A stretch of DNA of 64,000 nt, taken from positions 1 to 64,000 of the forward strand of contig NZ_CAKZNF010000007.1 in the NCBI RefSeq assembly GCF_937129435.1. Direction: 5' to 3'. Numbering within the stretch: position 1 is the stretch's first letter; each line of letters starts with the position of its first letter. The notes beneath the pieces are model-generated. The model was not told the DNA's origin. It ran no database searches and saw only the letters and a program-made list of their open reading frames with translations. This document shows positions 53,635 through 63,636 of the stretch, one piece after another. The translations under genes and the position numbers were made by a program. The DNA comes from an uncultured Parasphingopyxis sp. Lineage in GTDB: Bacteria; Pseudomonadota; Alphaproteobacteria; Sphingomonadales; Sphingomonadaceae.

Positions 53635-56340
53635 TTGAGCGAAGACGAAACGGCCCTCGCGGCCCCATCCGATATCAGTCCCGTCAGCATCGTCGACGAG
53701 ATGAAGACGAGCTATCTCGATTACGCGATGAGCGTGATCGTGAGCCGCGCGCTGCCCGATGTGCGCGACGGCCTGAAGCCCGTCCATCGCCGCATCCTCT
53801 ATGCCTGCGACGAAGGCGGTTTCGTCGCCGGGCGACCGTATCGCAAATCGGCGAAGATCGTCGGCGACGTCATGGGCAACTATCACCCGCATGGCGACAG
53901 CGCGATTTACGACGCGCTCGCGCGGATGACGCAGGACTGGTCGATGCGCGTGCCGCTGATCGACGGTCAGGGCAATTTCGGATCGATGGATCCCGATCCG
54001 CCGGCCTCCATGCGTTACACCGAAGCGCGCATGGCCAAGGTGGCGATGACGCTGCTCGACGATCTCGACAAGGACACCGTCGATTTCACGCCCAATTACG
54101 ATGGCTCGCGCAGCGAACCGCAGGTGCTCCCCGCACGCTTCCCCAACCTGCTCGTCAACGGGGCGGGCGGCATCGCCGTCGGCATGGCGACGAACGTGCC
54201 GCCGCACAATCTGGGCGAAGTGCTCGATGCGTGCCGCGCCTATATCGATAATCCGGCGATCACGAGCACCGAACTCATGGAAATCGTGCCTGCGCCGGAC
54301 TTCCCGACCGGCGCGCTGATCCTCGGCCGTTCGGGCGCCCGCGCGGCCTATGAGACGGGTCGCGGCTCGATCATGATGCGATCGCGGCACGAGATCGAGG
54401 AACGGCGCGATCGTCAGTCGATCGTGCTGACCGAAATCCCCTTCCAGGTCGGCAAGTCGGGACTGGTCGAGAAGATCGCCGATGCGGCCAAGGAAGGTCG
54501 GATCGAGGGCGTCTCCGACATCCGCGACGAATCGAACCGCGAAGGCGTCCGCATCGTCATCGACCTCAAAAAAGCAGCGTCACCCGAAGTCACGTTGAAC
54601 CAGCTGTGGCGCCATACGCCGGCGCAGGCCAGCTTCCCGGCGAACATGCTCGCCATCCGCGGAGGCCGTCCCGAAACGCTGACGCTGCGCGACATTATCG
54701 AGGCGTTCGTCAAATTCCGCGAAGAGGTCATCACCCGGCGCGCGAAATACGAGCTGCTCAAGGCCCGCGAGCGCGCGCATATCTTGCTCGGCCTCGTCGT
54801 TGCCGTCACCAATATGGACGAGGTGGTGCGGATCATCCGCGCTTCCGCCAATCCGGCAGAAGCCCGCGCCTCGCTGCTGGCCCGCGAATGGCCGATCGCC
54901 GAGATCCGTTCGTACATCCAACTCGTCGAGGCCGTCGAGGCGGAGATCGAGGGCGATATCTACAAGCTTTCCGAGACCCAGGTGAAGGCGATCCTCGACC
55001 TGCGCCTCCACCGCCTGACCGCGCTCGGTCGCGACGAGATCGCCGGCGAACTGCGCGAGCTTGCCGCGACGATCGAGGAATTGCTCGCCATCCTCAGCGA
55101 CCGTGCGAAACTCTACCAGGTAATGCGCGAGGAATTCGACGAGATCACCGAACAATATGCAACGCCGCGCAAATCGGAAATCACCGCCGGTGACTTCGAT
55201 ATCGAGGATGAGGACCTGATCGCGCGCGAGGAAATGGTCGTCACGGTCACCCATGAAGGTTATATAAAGCGCACCCCGCTCGGGACCTTCCGGGCGCAGC
55301 GGCGCGGCGGCAAGGGCCGCGGCGGTATGGCGATGAAGGACGAGGATGTCGTCGTCCGCCTCTTCGTCACCTCGACTCACACCCCGGTGCTTTTCTTCTC
55401 TAACAAGGGCCAGGTTTACCGGCTCAAGGTCTGGAAACTGCCCGAAGGCGGACCCGCGACGCGCGGACGGCCGATGCAGAACCTGCTGCCGCTCGAAGAG
55501 GGCGAATATATCCGCACCGTGCTGCCCCTGCCCGAAGACGAGGCGGAATGGGAAAAGCTGCACGTCATGTTCGCCACCGCAAAGGGCAACGTGCGGCGCA
55601 ATTCGATGGATGCGTTCGAGAACATTCCGTCGAACGGCAAGATCGCGATCCGCTTCGACGAGGACAGCGACGACAAGCTGATCGGCGTTGCGCTGTTGGG
55701 AGAGAATGACGACGCGCTCCTCGCGACGAAGAACGGCAAGGCGATCCGCTTTGCTGCCGAGGCGGTCAATCCGGTCAAGAGCCGCACTTCGACCGGCGTG
55801 CGCGGCATAAAGCTCAAAGGCGACGACGAGGTGATCTCGCTAACGGTCATGGGCGCCGCCGACACGTCGATCGAGGAACGCGACGCTTATCTGCGCGCCG
55901 CGCCGTGGAAGGATAATGACAACGATCCCGAACTGCCCGCCGACCGGATGGAGCAGATGGCCGCGGTCGAGGAATTCATCCTGACCGTCTGCGCCAATGG
56001 CTATGGCAAACGCTCGAGCTCCTACGAATATCGCCAGAGCGGTCGCGGCGGCCAGGGCGTGCTCAACATCGACAACATCAGGCGCAACGGCAAGGTCGTC
56101 GCCAGCTTCCCGGCGTCCAACGAAAGCCAGGTCATGATCATCACCGATCAGGGCAAGCTCATCCGCATGAACGTCTCCGACACCCGCGTCATGGGCCGCA
56201 GCACGGCGGGCGTAACATTGATCGACGTCGCCAAGGGCGAGAATGTCGTCGCCGTCGCGCTGATCGACGAAGAAGAGGAGCCGGAAGACGCGGCCGAAGA
56301 GGCCGTGGCGGCGGAAATTTCGGAGGAAGACGGCGAATGA
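53635..56340 (+). CDS. gyrA: DNA gyrase subunit A
   Basis: Breakage-reunion subunit of gyrase. The catalytic Tyr is in [11 protein letters not shown], the quinolone-resistance region reads [15 protein letters not shown] with wild-type Ser and Asp, and the GyrA box is [12 protein letters not shown]. The six-bladed C-terminal DNA-wrapping domain is present (for example [17 protein letters not shown]), and the tail is acidic. At 901 aa it is a normal GyrA and too long, with a GyrA box, for ParC. The start is a TTG at 53635, giving [13 protein letters not shown]. An inverted repeat follows the stop. Confidence 0.96.
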   Translation: MSEDETALAAPSDISPVSIVDEMKTSYLDYAMSVIVSRALPDVRDGLKPVHRRILYACDEGGFVAGRPYRKSAKIVGDVMGNYHPHGDSAIYDALARMTQDWSMRVPLIDGQGNFGSMDPDPPASMRYTEARMAKVAMTLLDDLDKDTVDFTPNYDGSRSEPQVLPARFPNLLVNGAGGIAVGMATNVPPHNLGEVLDACRAYIDNPAITSTELMEIVPAPDFPTGALILGRSGARAAYETGRGSIMMRSRHEIEERRDRQSIVLTEIPFQVGKSGLVEKIADAAKEGRIEGVSDIRDESNREGVRIVIDLKKAASPEVTLNQLWRHTPAQASFPANMLAIRGGRPETLTLRDIIEAFVKFREEVITRRAKYELLKARERAHILLGLVVAVTNMDEVVRIIRASANPAEARASLLAREWPIAEIRSYIQLVEAVEAEIEGDIYKLSETQVKAILDLRLHRLTALGRDEIAGELRELAATIEELLAILSDRAKLYQVMREEFDEITEQYATPRKSEITAGDFDIEDEDLIAREEMVVTVTHEGYIKRTPLGTFRAQRRGGKGRGGMAMKDEDVVVRLFVTSTHTPVLFFSNKGQVYRLKVWKLPEGGPATRGRPMQNLLPLEEGEYIRTVLPLPEDEAEWEKLHVMFATAKGNVRRNSMDAFENIPSNGKIAIRFDEDSDDKLIGVALLGENDDALLATKNGKAIRFAAEAVNPVKSRTSTGVRGIKLKGDDEVISLTVMGAADTSIEERDAYLRAAPWKDNDNDPELPADRMEQMAAVEEFILTVCANGYGKRSSSYEYRQSGRGGQGVLNIDNIRRNGKVVASFPASNESQVMIITDQGKLIRMNVSDTRVMGRSTAGVTLIDVAKGENVVAVALIDEEEEPEDAAEEAVAAEISEEDGE

Positions 56341-56353
56341 TATCGGTCCGTTT

Positions 56354-56431
56354 GCCCTGAGCTTGTCGAAGGGCTGCCCTTTCTCGTAACTGCTGGACAG
56401 AAAGAAAGCAGGGCTTCGACAGGCTCAGCCC
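56354..56431. repeat. TGAGCTTGTCGAAG-type inverted repeat pair
   Basis: GCCCTGAGCTTGTCGAAGGG (56354-56373) and its diverged inverse AGGGCTTCGACAGGCTCAGC (56410-56429) face each other over about 36 bases. Palindromes of this family are widespread in sphingomonad intergenic regions. It can fold as one long hairpin between gyrA and the dioxygenase gene. Confidence 0.75.
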
Positions 56432-56445
56432 AATCGGAGATTTCA

Positions 56446-57288
56446 ATGGAGATTACCCCCTCCGGCCAGGCCTGCGGTGCGACGATCGCCGGGCTCGACC
56501 TGTCGAAGCCGCTCGACGACACGACCATCGCCGATATCCGCGCCGCCTGGCTCGAGCACCATGTCCTGGCCTTTCCTGACCAGCAACTGGCCGACGACGA
56601 TCTCGAACGTTTCACCCTCGCCTTCGGCCCTTTCGGCGAAGACCCGTTCATCGCACCGATTCCGGGCCGCGAGCACATCATCGCGGTGAAGCGCGAGGCC
56701 GACGAGCAGGCGCCGCTCTTCGCCGAAAACTGGCACACCGATTGGAGCTTTCAGGAGCACCCGCCCGCCGGCACGTGCCTCTACGGCATCACCATCCCGC
56801 CGACCGGCGGCGATACGCTCTACGCCAACCAGCATGCATCGCTCGAGGCGATGCCAGCCGAATTGCGGTCGAAGATCGAGGGCAAGCAGGCGATCCATTC
56901 GGCAAAGAACGCTTATTCGCCCGACGGCACCTATGGCGAGGCGGATCGGGCCAAGGGGCGCTCGATGGATATCCGGCCTTCGTCAGATGCCGAAGCGACG
57001 CAACTCCACCCGATTATCCGCCAACATCCGGAAACCGGGCGCGAGGGGCTCTACAGTTGTATCGGCTATATCGCCGGCATCGAAGGCATGGAGCAGGACG
57101 AGGCGCTGGCGCTTCTGATGGAGCTCTACCAATGGCAGACTCGCGACGAATTCGTCTACCGGCATCAATGGGAGCCGAACATGCTCGTCATGTGGGACAA
57201 TCGCTCGGTCCTGCACCGCGCGACGGGCGGCTATGAAGGCCATGCGCGGCTGCTCCACCGCACGACTATCGGATCGCAGCCGGCCTAG
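56446..57288 (+). CDS. TauD/TfdA-family dioxygenase
   Basis: Fe(II)/2-oxoglutarate-dependent oxygenase, 280 aa. The metal facial triad is seen in NWHTDWSFQEHPPAG (HxD) and the distal His in RSVLHRATGGYEGHARLLHR, where the Arg that binds 2-oxoglutarate also lies. Related enzymes act on taurine, alkylsulfonates and 2,4-D. No sulfur transport or ssu genes are nearby, so substrate is unknown. ATG 56446 has GGAGATTTCA upstream. Convergent with the YhhN-type gene, CTAG shared. Confidence 0.9.
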   Translation: MEITPSGQACGATIAGLDLSKPLDDTTIADIRAAWLEHHVLAFPDQQLADDDLERFTLAFGPFGEDPFIAPIPGREHIIAVKREADEQAPLFAENWHTDWSFQEHPPAGTCLYGITIPPTGGDTLYANQHASLEAMPAELRSKIEGKQAIHSAKNAYSPDGTYGEADRAKGRSMDIRPSSDAEATQLHPIIRQHPETGREGLYSCIGYIAGIEGMEQDEALALLMELYQWQTRDEFVYRHQWEPNMLVMWDNRSVLHRATGGYEGHARLLHRTTIGSQPA

Positions 57289-57959
57289 TCCGCCGGTTCG
57301 GTGCGAAGCGTCCCCACGACCCCAACCGCGATCATCGCCTGGCCGAGGAAATAGAGCGGCCAGATCAGCAGGCCCGGCAGCATCGACTGTTCGAACGGCC
57401 CGATGCGCGCGAAAATCAGCAGGTCCGACGCGACGAACAGCATTGCGCCGATCCCCGTCCGGTAGCGCGGAAAGCGGCTGATCCAAGCCAGCGCCGCCAT
57501 CAACGCCAGCCCGGCACTGTAGAGTGCAACGCCCGGTGCCGCATCGCGATCGGCGGGTAGCGACCAGGCGATCCAGATCACTGCTGGCACCAGCACGATC
57601 GCGAGGATCAGCTGACTCGATGAAGGCGACGGTCGGATATTGCGCCAGTAGAGCAGCATCGCGATCAGGTGGCCGACGAGAAACGCGATCGCACCGGCTT
57701 CAAGCGATACCGCATCGATCAACACGTCCCCCGTCGCACCGGCGGCCATGACCAGCGCAATCAGCCATCCGTCCAGAGCACGGGCATTCAATGCGGCCCA
57801 AAATGCGAGGACCGCCACACCGGCGCCCTTCCATGCCCACAAGGCCGGTTCCGGAATCTGGCCAAGCCAATTGGACGCGTAGAAGCTCAAACCCGCAACG
57901 AGCGCGAGCATGAGGACGAGATTCGCCGATGTGCCGCCTGTCGGTCGTTCGGATTCCAT
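57285..57959 (-). CDS. YhhN/TMEM86-type membrane protein (lysoplasmalogenase family)
   Basis: A 224-residue protein with about seven to eight membrane helices. Typical family sequence is found in MAAGATGDVLIDA, VSLEAGAIAFLVGHLIAML, ASDLLIFARI, and WPLYFLGQAMIAVG. Animal TMEM86 hydrolyses lysoplasmalogens; bacterial YhhN function is not firm. ATG 57959 gives MESERPTGGTSANL; a longer frame exists but overlaps the trmFO promoter. Divergent from trmFO. Confidence 0.87.
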   Translation of the reverse strand: MESERPTGGTSANLVLMLALVAGLSFYASNWLGQIPEPALWAWKGAGVAVLAFWAALNARALDGWLIALVMAAGATGDVLIDAVSLEAGAIAFLVGHLIAMLLYWRNIRPSPSSSQLILAIVLVPAVIWIAWSLPADRDAAPGVALYSAGLALMAALAWISRFPRYRTGIGAMLFVASDLLIFARIGPFEQSMLPGLLIWPLYFLGQAMIAVGVVGTLRTEPAD

Positions 57960-58101
57960 ACTGTCGTCCGCCCTCTTCGCTGTGCTAATGGCCTTAGCGG
58001 CAGCGAAAGCGACGCTCAATGACTTGGCCAATCCGGGCATGAGAGCATCGCCACGCCCCCGCTTCCCTAAGAAGCAACCGAACTGATATCGCACGGACAC
58101 C

Positions 58102-59469
58102 ATGACTGACGGAACCATCACGATCATCGGCGGAGGCCTCGCAGGCTCCGAAGCCGCCTGGCAGATTGCCTCGCAAGGGCGAAAGGTTCGCCTCTTCGAA
58201 ATGCGCGGTGGCGGGGATATGACGCCTGCCCACCAGACCGATGGCCTGGCCGAACTCGTCTGTTCGAACAGTTTTCGATCGGACGATGCCGAACGCAACG
58301 CGGTCGGTCTGCTGCATCAAGAAATGCGCGATCTCGACTCGCTGATCATGCGATGCGCCGACACGCACAAAGTGCCGGCGGGTTCGGCTCTGGCGATGGA
58401 TCGGGACCGGTTTTCGGACGCCGTGACGCAGGCGCTATCGGAACATCCTAATGTCGAGATCGTCCGCGAACGCGTCGATACGCTGCCCGACAGCGGCCTC
58501 ACCATCGTCGCCACCGGACCGCTCACCGCGCTGTCGCTCGCCGAGAGTATCGGCGCGACGACGGGCGCGGATGCGCTCGCCTTTTTCGATGCGATCGCGC
58601 CAATCGTCCATCGCCACAGCGTCGACATGGATATCGCCTGGATGGCCTCGCGCTGGGGTAAGGGCGAAAGCGATGAGGGCGACTACATCAACTGCCCGAT
58701 GACAAAGGAGCAGTATCTCGCCTTTCACCAAGGGCTGATCGAAGGCGAGAAGACCGAATTCAAGGACTGGGAGAAGGACACGCCCTATTTCGATGGCTGC
58801 ATGCCGATCGAGGTGATGGCCGAGCGCGGGGTCGACACGCTCCGCTACGGCCCCATGAAGCCGGTGGGGCTCGACAATCCGCATGCCGCAACCGCGGAAC
58901 ATCCCAAGGGCCGCTGGCCCTATGCCGTGGTGCAGCTGCGGCAGGACAATGCGCTGGGCACGCTGTGGAACATGGTCGGTTTCCAGACCAAGCTGAAGCA
59001 CGGCGCGCAGATCGAGCTGTTCCGCACGATCCCTGGCCTCGAAAAGGCCGAGTTCGCGCGGCTGGGCGGGCTCCATCGCAACACCTTCATCAATTCACCG
59101 CGCCTGCTCGACGGCGAGCTGCGGCTGAAATCTGCGCCGCATATTCGCTTCGCCGGCCAGATCACGGGCTGCGAGGGCTATGTCGAAAGCAGTGCGGTCG
59201 GCCTGATGGCGGGACGGCTCGCCGCCGCCGAGATGGCCGGTAAGGCCATGCCGCTTCCGCCGCAAACGACGGCGCTCGGCGCACTGCTCGGCCACATAAC
59301 GGGCGGTGCCGATGCGCGCGACTATCAGCCGATGAACGTCAATTTCGGGCTTTTTCCCGACCTCGACGAGCGGGTGCACAAGAAGCAGCGCAAGGAAGCC
59401 TATACGGGCCGAGCTCGTCGTGAGTTCGTGTCATGGGCGGCAGGGCTGGGCCGGGCCATCGCCGCCTAA
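58102..59469 (+). CDS. trmFO: Methylenetetrahydrofolate-tRNA-(uracil-5-)-methyltransferase
   Basis: FAD and folate-dependent enzyme that makes ribothymidine-54 in tRNA. The 455-residue protein has the FAD motif [28 protein letters not shown] with a catalytic Cys, and [20 protein letters not shown] with the second conserved Cys region. [20 protein letters not shown] and [10 protein letters not shown] are further family marks. Start ATG 58102. Its TAA stop overlaps that of the M20 peptidase gene. Confidence 0.96.
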   Translation: MTDGTITIIGGGLAGSEAAWQIASQGRKVRLFEMRGGGDMTPAHQTDGLAELVCSNSFRSDDAERNAVGLLHQEMRDLDSLIMRCADTHKVPAGSALAMDRDRFSDAVTQALSEHPNVEIVRERVDTLPDSGLTIVATGPLTALSLAESIGATTGADALAFFDAIAPIVHRHSVDMDIAWMASRWGKGESDEGDYINCPMTKEQYLAFHQGLIEGEKTEFKDWEKDTPYFDGCMPIEVMAERGVDTLRYGPMKPVGLDNPHAATAEHPKGRWPYAVVQLRQDNALGTLWNMVGFQTKLKHGAQIELFRTIPGLEKAEFARLGGLHRNTFINSPRLLDGELRLKSAPHIRFAGQITGCEGYVESSAVGLMAGRLAAAEMAGKAMPLPPQTTALGALLGHITGGADARDYQPMNVNFGLFPDLDERVHKKQRKEAYTGRARREFVSWAAGLGRAIAA

Positions 59470-60749
59470 TCGGTCAACCCCGCTTCCAGCAGGACGATCT
59501 CGAGCCCGCGAACGGTGCACGGAACGACATCCTCGTCATCGATCCAATATTCGTCCGGAGAATGGGCACCTCCGCCCGAACCGCAGCGGCTGATCGTGAT
59601 CGCCGGCACGCCGAGCGAAATCGGGATGTTGGCATCGGTCGACGAGGCAGCGGTCTGCGGCTCGATACCGTCGTCGCGCAGCACGGCTATCGCGCGGCGC
59701 ACGAGCGGCCATTCGGCATCGCCCTGCCCCGCCGGGCGCTGGCCGATCGCCTCGATCTCCATCGTCAGCGGCGCACCGCCGGCGATCTGGCTGTTTTCCG
59801 CCGTGAGACCGGCCTGCATCGTTTCCTGGAACACCTCGTCGAGCGCGGCCAGCCGCTCGGGGTTGCCCGACCGCATATCGACCTCGAACCAGCTCTCGAA
59901 GGGAATCGAATTGACTGACGTGCCACCGCCCATCCGGCCGATATTGTAGCTCGACCGGTCACCTTCCTGCGTCACCGGCCAGACGCGCTCGTCGAACAGC
60001 GCGATGGCGCGCGCAGCGGCATGGTGCGGATTGCCGGCGCCGAAATCGCCCCAGCTGTGCCCGCCGGCGCCGCGATAAGTGACGCGGTAACGGTTCGATC
60101 CGATCGCGCCCGTCACGAGGCGCTGTGGTTCGCCGCCGTCAATCGCGATCATGGAATCCGGGTGGTCCGCGCCTTCGCGATAGAGATGCCGCACGCCGCT
60201 GAGATCGCCCAGCCCCTCCTCGCCGACATTACCGATCAGCAGCAGGTCCGCATCGGTCGTGATGCCGGCCTCCGCGATTGCGGTGGCCAGCTCGAGCAGC
60301 ATGATCGCGCCGCGCGTATTGTCGCCGATGCCCGGGGCCGTGTAGCGGTTGCCTTCGACCGTGACGGTCACGTCCGTACCCGCCGGAAACACCGTGTCGA
60401 TATGCGCGACGACCGCAACAGAGCGATTGCCAACCGCGCCTACCCTGCGCGCAACGACATTACCGGCTTCGTCGATCTCCACCGGACCGAAACCCGTCTC
60501 GCGCATCATGGCGGCAAGCGCCTCGGCGCGTTCGTTTTCCTCGAAAGGCGGCGCCGGAATTTCGGTCAGCGTGACGAGATCCTGCAGACGCTGATCGTGC
60601 TGCGCGGCGATGACGGATGCCGCTTCCGCCATGCGCGGATCGTTGGCCAGCGCCGCCAGTTCGGCATCGACATCGGGCGTCTGCGCCTGGGCGCCAAGGG
60701 GGAGCGAGGCCGCCAGCGAAGCGACGAGAAGCAGGGCTTTATGTGTCAT
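59466..60749 (-). CDS. Secreted M20-family peptidase
   Basis: Zinc-dependent exopeptidase with a signal peptide ([20 protein letters not shown], cleavage near QAQTP). Metal and catalytic residues: [15 protein letters not shown] (His, Asp), [11 protein letters not shown] (Asp), [12 protein letters not shown] (Glu-Glu), MIAIDGGEP (Asp) and [15 protein letters not shown] [11 protein letters not shown] (His). A dimerisation domain is inserted at about 195-310. ATG 60749 gives 427 aa; the eight extra residues upstream are not conserved. The natural substrate is unknown. Convergent with trmFO. Confidence 0.92.
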   Translation of the reverse strand: MTHKALLLVASLAASLPLGAQAQTPDVDAELAALANDPRMAEAASVIAAQHDQRLQDLVTLTEIPAPPFEENERAEALAAMMRETGFGPVEIDEAGNVVARRVGAVGNRSVAVVAHIDTVFPAGTDVTVTVEGNRYTAPGIGDNTRGAIMLLELATAIAEAGITTDADLLLIGNVGEEGLGDLSGVRHLYREGADHPDSMIAIDGGEPQRLVTGAIGSNRYRVTYRGAGGHSWGDFGAGNPHHAAARAIALFDERVWPVTQEGDRSSYNIGRMGGGTSVNSIPFESWFEVDMRSGNPERLAALDEVFQETMQAGLTAENSQIAGGAPLTMEIEAIGQRPAGQGDAEWPLVRRAIAVLRDDGIEPQTAASSTDANIPISLGVPAITISRCGSGGGAHSPDEYWIDDEDVVPCTVRGLEIVLLEAGLTD

Positions 60750-60780
60750 GCCCCTGCCATCCCGGCTTGCCACGCAAAGG

Positions 60781-61239
60781 TCAACAGTTGCAGCGGGTTC
60801 GGCTGGGCGAGCGGCGCGGGCGCGTGGTCGCGAACTCGGCGGGGGTCAGCGTGCCCGACCCATCCGCATCGGCGCCTTCGAACCGCTCGCTCGTTCGCAC
60901 CGCCCATTCCTCGAAGGTCAGGTAATTGTCGCCATTGGTGTCGAGATTGCGAAAGGCGTTGGTGCGGCTGCTCATCATTTCGGTACGGGTGATGATCTGG
61001 TCGCGGTTGCGGTCGTAGCGGAAGAAGCGCCGCTGTTCGCGCGTCAACTCGGTCGCTTCGGGCGGTGGTGGGCCGGACGTCGCAGGCGGCGCGGCTTCGG
61101 CGGGATCGGACGGCGATGCGTCGGGAGGTGCAGGAGGGGGCGGCAATCGGTCTTCGTCCTGCGCCAGTCCCTGCCAGAGAAAGAACCCTGCCGCGACGAG
61201 CAACAACGAGGATGCCACACCGGCCAGATAGCGCCCCAT
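60781..61239 (-). CDS. EF-hand calcium-binding protein
   Basis: A 152-residue protein with an N-terminal membrane anchor or signal (about 5-24), a proline-rich linker, and three EF-hand loops: DRNRDQIITRTE, DTNGDNYLTFEE and DADGSGTLTPAE. All three have acidic residues at loop positions 1, 3 (or 5) and 12. The end has CNC. It would be a periplasmic calcium-binding protein. Its role is unknown. Placed between the M20 peptidase and the squalene-synthase-like gene on the same strand. Confidence 0.85.
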   Translation of the reverse strand: MGRYLAGVASSLLLVAAGFFLWQGLAQDEDRLPPPPAPPDASPSDPAEAAPPATSGPPPPEATELTREQRRFFRYDRNRDQIITRTEMMSSRTNAFRNLDTNGDNYLTFEEWAVRTSERFEGADADGSGTLTPAEFATTRPRRSPSRTRCNC

Positions 61240-61277
61240 CTCTCCCTCCCCGTCGTTCCCTCAATCAGGACTAACGG

Positions 61278-61958
61278 CTAACGGCCCGTCAGTCGATGGC
61301 GCATCATCCGCAGCACGCGCCCTGGCGCTCCCTGCCGCCGCTCGCTGCCCGGCGCGGCGGCATCGCGCTTCGCCAGTTGCACCAGCATGCCGAGCGGCCG
61401 CAACCGCCTCGGCCAGCGCTCAGCTGTCGCAGCGTCGAGATGCGGCCGGGCGAGCTCCAGCGCGCGTTGCCGGAGAGGTTCGTCGCCTGCGCGATAGGCA
61501 AGGTCCGTGAGCGCCCAACCTCGTCCGCCCTCCAGCACGATCGCAGCCGCCTCCGCGCCGAGGATATCGGCGCCAAGCCCGAAAAGCCCCGCTCCGCGCT
61601 GTTCGGCAAAGCGGGCAAGATCGGATTCGTCCACCTCTTCGGCGAGCAGCGCGTGCCATCCCTCGGCCATCGCGCCCCATCGCGCCGCCGTCTCCCGATC
61701 GTCGCCCAGCGCATCCGCGACCGCGCCGAGCAACGGCTCGGCCGGAACCGCCTCGCCCAATTGTTCAAACCGCTCGCGCCACCACAGCAGCCGCATCTCG
61801 CCGATGACCGGTTCGCTCGTTCCGGCGACGATCGCACCGAAATTCTCATCGATGGCCCAAAGCGCGCGCATCCGATCCCGCGCATCGGCGCGAACATAGG
61901 CCAGCGCCAGTTCTCGTTCCGGATCGCCAAGGGGCGGGAGGGGTTCGGCTTCGGGCAT
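61278..61958 (-). CDS. Squalene/phytoene-synthase-like protein, catalytic Asp motifs absent
   Basis: A 226-residue helical protein with the squalene/phytoene synthase fold pattern (ELALAYVRADARDRMRALWA, IGEMRLLWWRERFEQL, GLGADILGAEAA). The aspartate-rich first motif (DxxxD) is replaced by AIDENFGAIVAG. The second is also missing, so prenyl-diphosphate chemistry is unlikely. That pattern fits NDUFAF6-type proteins, which help assemble respiratory complex I. Start ATG 61958. Confidence 0.75.
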   Translation of the reverse strand: MPEAEPLPPLGDPERELALAYVRADARDRMRALWAIDENFGAIVAGTSEPVIGEMRLLWWRERFEQLGEAVPAEPLLGAVADALGDDRETAARWGAMAEGWHALLAEEVDESDLARFAEQRGAGLFGLGADILGAEAAAIVLEGGRGWALTDLAYRAGDEPLRQRALELARPHLDAATAERWPRRLRPLGMLVQLAKRDAAAPGSERRQGAPGRVLRMMRHRLTGR

Positions 61959-62073
61959 CGGCCGCTTGGATAACGGAGCATTAACCCTGCGCCTACAGCA
62001 TCATTTAAGCTTGTTGCTCCAGAACCGGCTGAGAACCGGCACAATTGTGCCCAGAATCAACGGGGATGGGACC

Positions 62074-63636
62074 ATGCGGAATTGGTGGAAACGCCAAAAA
62101 GCGGAAGCAGATAGCGGCCAGCCGTCTCTGCTCGGTCGTTTGCGCTCCGATTCGCGGGGCAACACGCTGGCGATGCTGGCGGCGGCCATGGTGCCGATCG
62201 CCGCAATGGTTGGTTCCGGTCTCGATATGAGCCGCGCCTATATGGCGCAGGCCAAGCTGCAGAATGCCTGCGACGCCGCCGCCCTCGCCGCGCGCCGCGA
62301 AATGGTCGGCAATACGTGGAGCGATGCCGCTCAGGCCGAGGGCGAGCGCTTCTTCGAATTCAATTTTCCTGCGGGTACAATGAATTCGCAGAACCTCGTC
62401 TACGAAGTCGACCAGAGCGCCACCGACGAGGGCACTGTCGAAGTCTCCGCCAGCGCGGACGTGCCGACCACGATCATGAGCATGTTCGGCAAGCAGATCA
62501 TTCCGATCAGCGTCGAATGCGACGCCAGCCAGGACTATGGCAACAACGACATCATGGTCGTGCTCGACGTGACGGGTTCGATGAACTGTATAGCCGGATC
62601 GGGACAAAGCGGCTGTTCCCCACGCTCGGGTTCGAAACTCGAGCAAATGCGGGAGGGTGCGATGGGGCTGTATCAGGCGTTGGAAGACGCAAATGACACA
62701 CGTACCCGTTTCGGCTTCATGCCTTATTCGATGACGGTTAACGTCGGTGGCGACCTTCGCGATACCGACATTCTAGACGAAACACATTACTGGCAGGAAC
62801 GACGGGTATGTACGCGCTATAGAAACAACGGCACCTGCCGAGATTATGACGACGTCTATGATCTTTGGGCAGTCCCGATATCAAGCACGAGTTGGTCGAG
62901 CATCTCCGCCTGGCGGAATAGTTCCAGTGCGTGCATCGAAGAACGACCGACTGTGGGAAATTCAGCACAGCCCATAGAGATCGAGCAATCTGTCAGCAGG
63001 GCAGATATCGACTCGATTGCGAGTGGCAGCAGCGATACGGCGCTGCAATGGGGCCGTTACGTTCCATCGGAAGTTGAAGACGATGATGGGGATACCGTCG
63101 GTCTGTCGGCCTGCCCTGCACGGGCCAGCCGACTTCGGACCTTCAGCAATCGAACCGACTATCAGAACGCGGTAAACGCGGCGACGGCGACAGCGACCGT
63201 GGGAGGCAACACCTACCACGATATCGGGATCACATGGGGGGCACGCTATTTATCGTCGACGGGAATGTTTGCGGGCGACAACCCGACCGAGTTCAACGAC
63301 GTCCCAGTTTCCAAGCACATCGTGTTTCTGACCGACGGGCGCCTCCAAGTCAGCTCCGGTGGCTATTCGGCCTATGGATATGAAACTGAAGAACAGCGGC
63401 TTCAGGGTGGTCAGGGTCAAAATACACGACACATCAATCATTTTCTGAGCGCATGCAATCGCGCGAAATCCATGGGTATGACGATTTGGGTAATTGCGCT
63501 CGATGAAGACGACACCGATGACATCCGTCCTTGCGCCTCCAGCGGTGAACATTTCTTCACCAGCGACGGCTCCGATCTTGAAGAGGTTTTCGAGGCGATC
63601 GGCCAGGGCATCGGCAGACTGAGGCTGACACGATGA
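62074..63636 (+). CDS. TadG-like pilus assembly protein with von Willebrand domain
   Basis: Part of a Tad/Flp pilus locus. The N-terminus has a pseudopilin-like hydrophobic segment after RGNTLAMLAAAMVPIAAMVG (about 29-50), then the typical LQNACDAAALAARRE. A von Willebrand A domain follows, with the MIDAS motif MVVLDVTGSMNC near residue 168. Another MIDAS-like region is near KHIVFLTDGRLQ. Start ATG 62074, 520 aa. It is followed by the tadE-like gene with a four-base overlap (ATGA). Confidence 0.88.
   Translation: MRNWWKRQKAEADSGQPSLLGRLRSDSRGNTLAMLAAAMVPIAAMVGSGLDMSRAYMAQAKLQNACDAAALAARREMVGNTWSDAAQAEGERFFEFNFPAGTMNSQNLVYEVDQSATDEGTVEVSASADVPTTIMSMFGKQIIPISVECDASQDYGNNDIMVVLDVTGSMNCIAGSGQSGCSPRSGSKLEQMREGAMGLYQALEDANDTRTRFGFMPYSMTVNVGGDLRDTDILDETHYWQERRVCTRYRNNGTCRDYDDVYDLWAVPISSTSWSSISAWRNSSSACIEERPTVGNSAQPIEIEQSVSRADIDSIASGSSDTALQWGRYVPSEVEDDDGDTVGLSACPARASRLRTFSNRTDYQNAVNAATATATVGGNTYHDIGITWGARYLSSTGMFAGDNPTEFNDVPVSKHIVFLTDGRLQVSSGGYSAYGYETEEQRLQGGQGQNTRHINHFLSACNRAKSMGMTIWVIALDEDDTDDIRPCASSGEHFFTSDGSDLEEVFEAIGQGIGRLRLTR

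Noticed and set aside
53635..56340. Topoisomerase IV subunit ParC instead of GyrA
   Set aside because: The GyrA box QRRGGKG, the 901-aa length and the complete C-terminal wrapping domain indicate gyrase.
61986..62016. Two TTAA half-sites before the tadG-like gene as a CtrA operator
   Set aside because: The half-sites are separated by about 20 bases; Tad loci can be CtrA-controlled, but this spacing does not support it.
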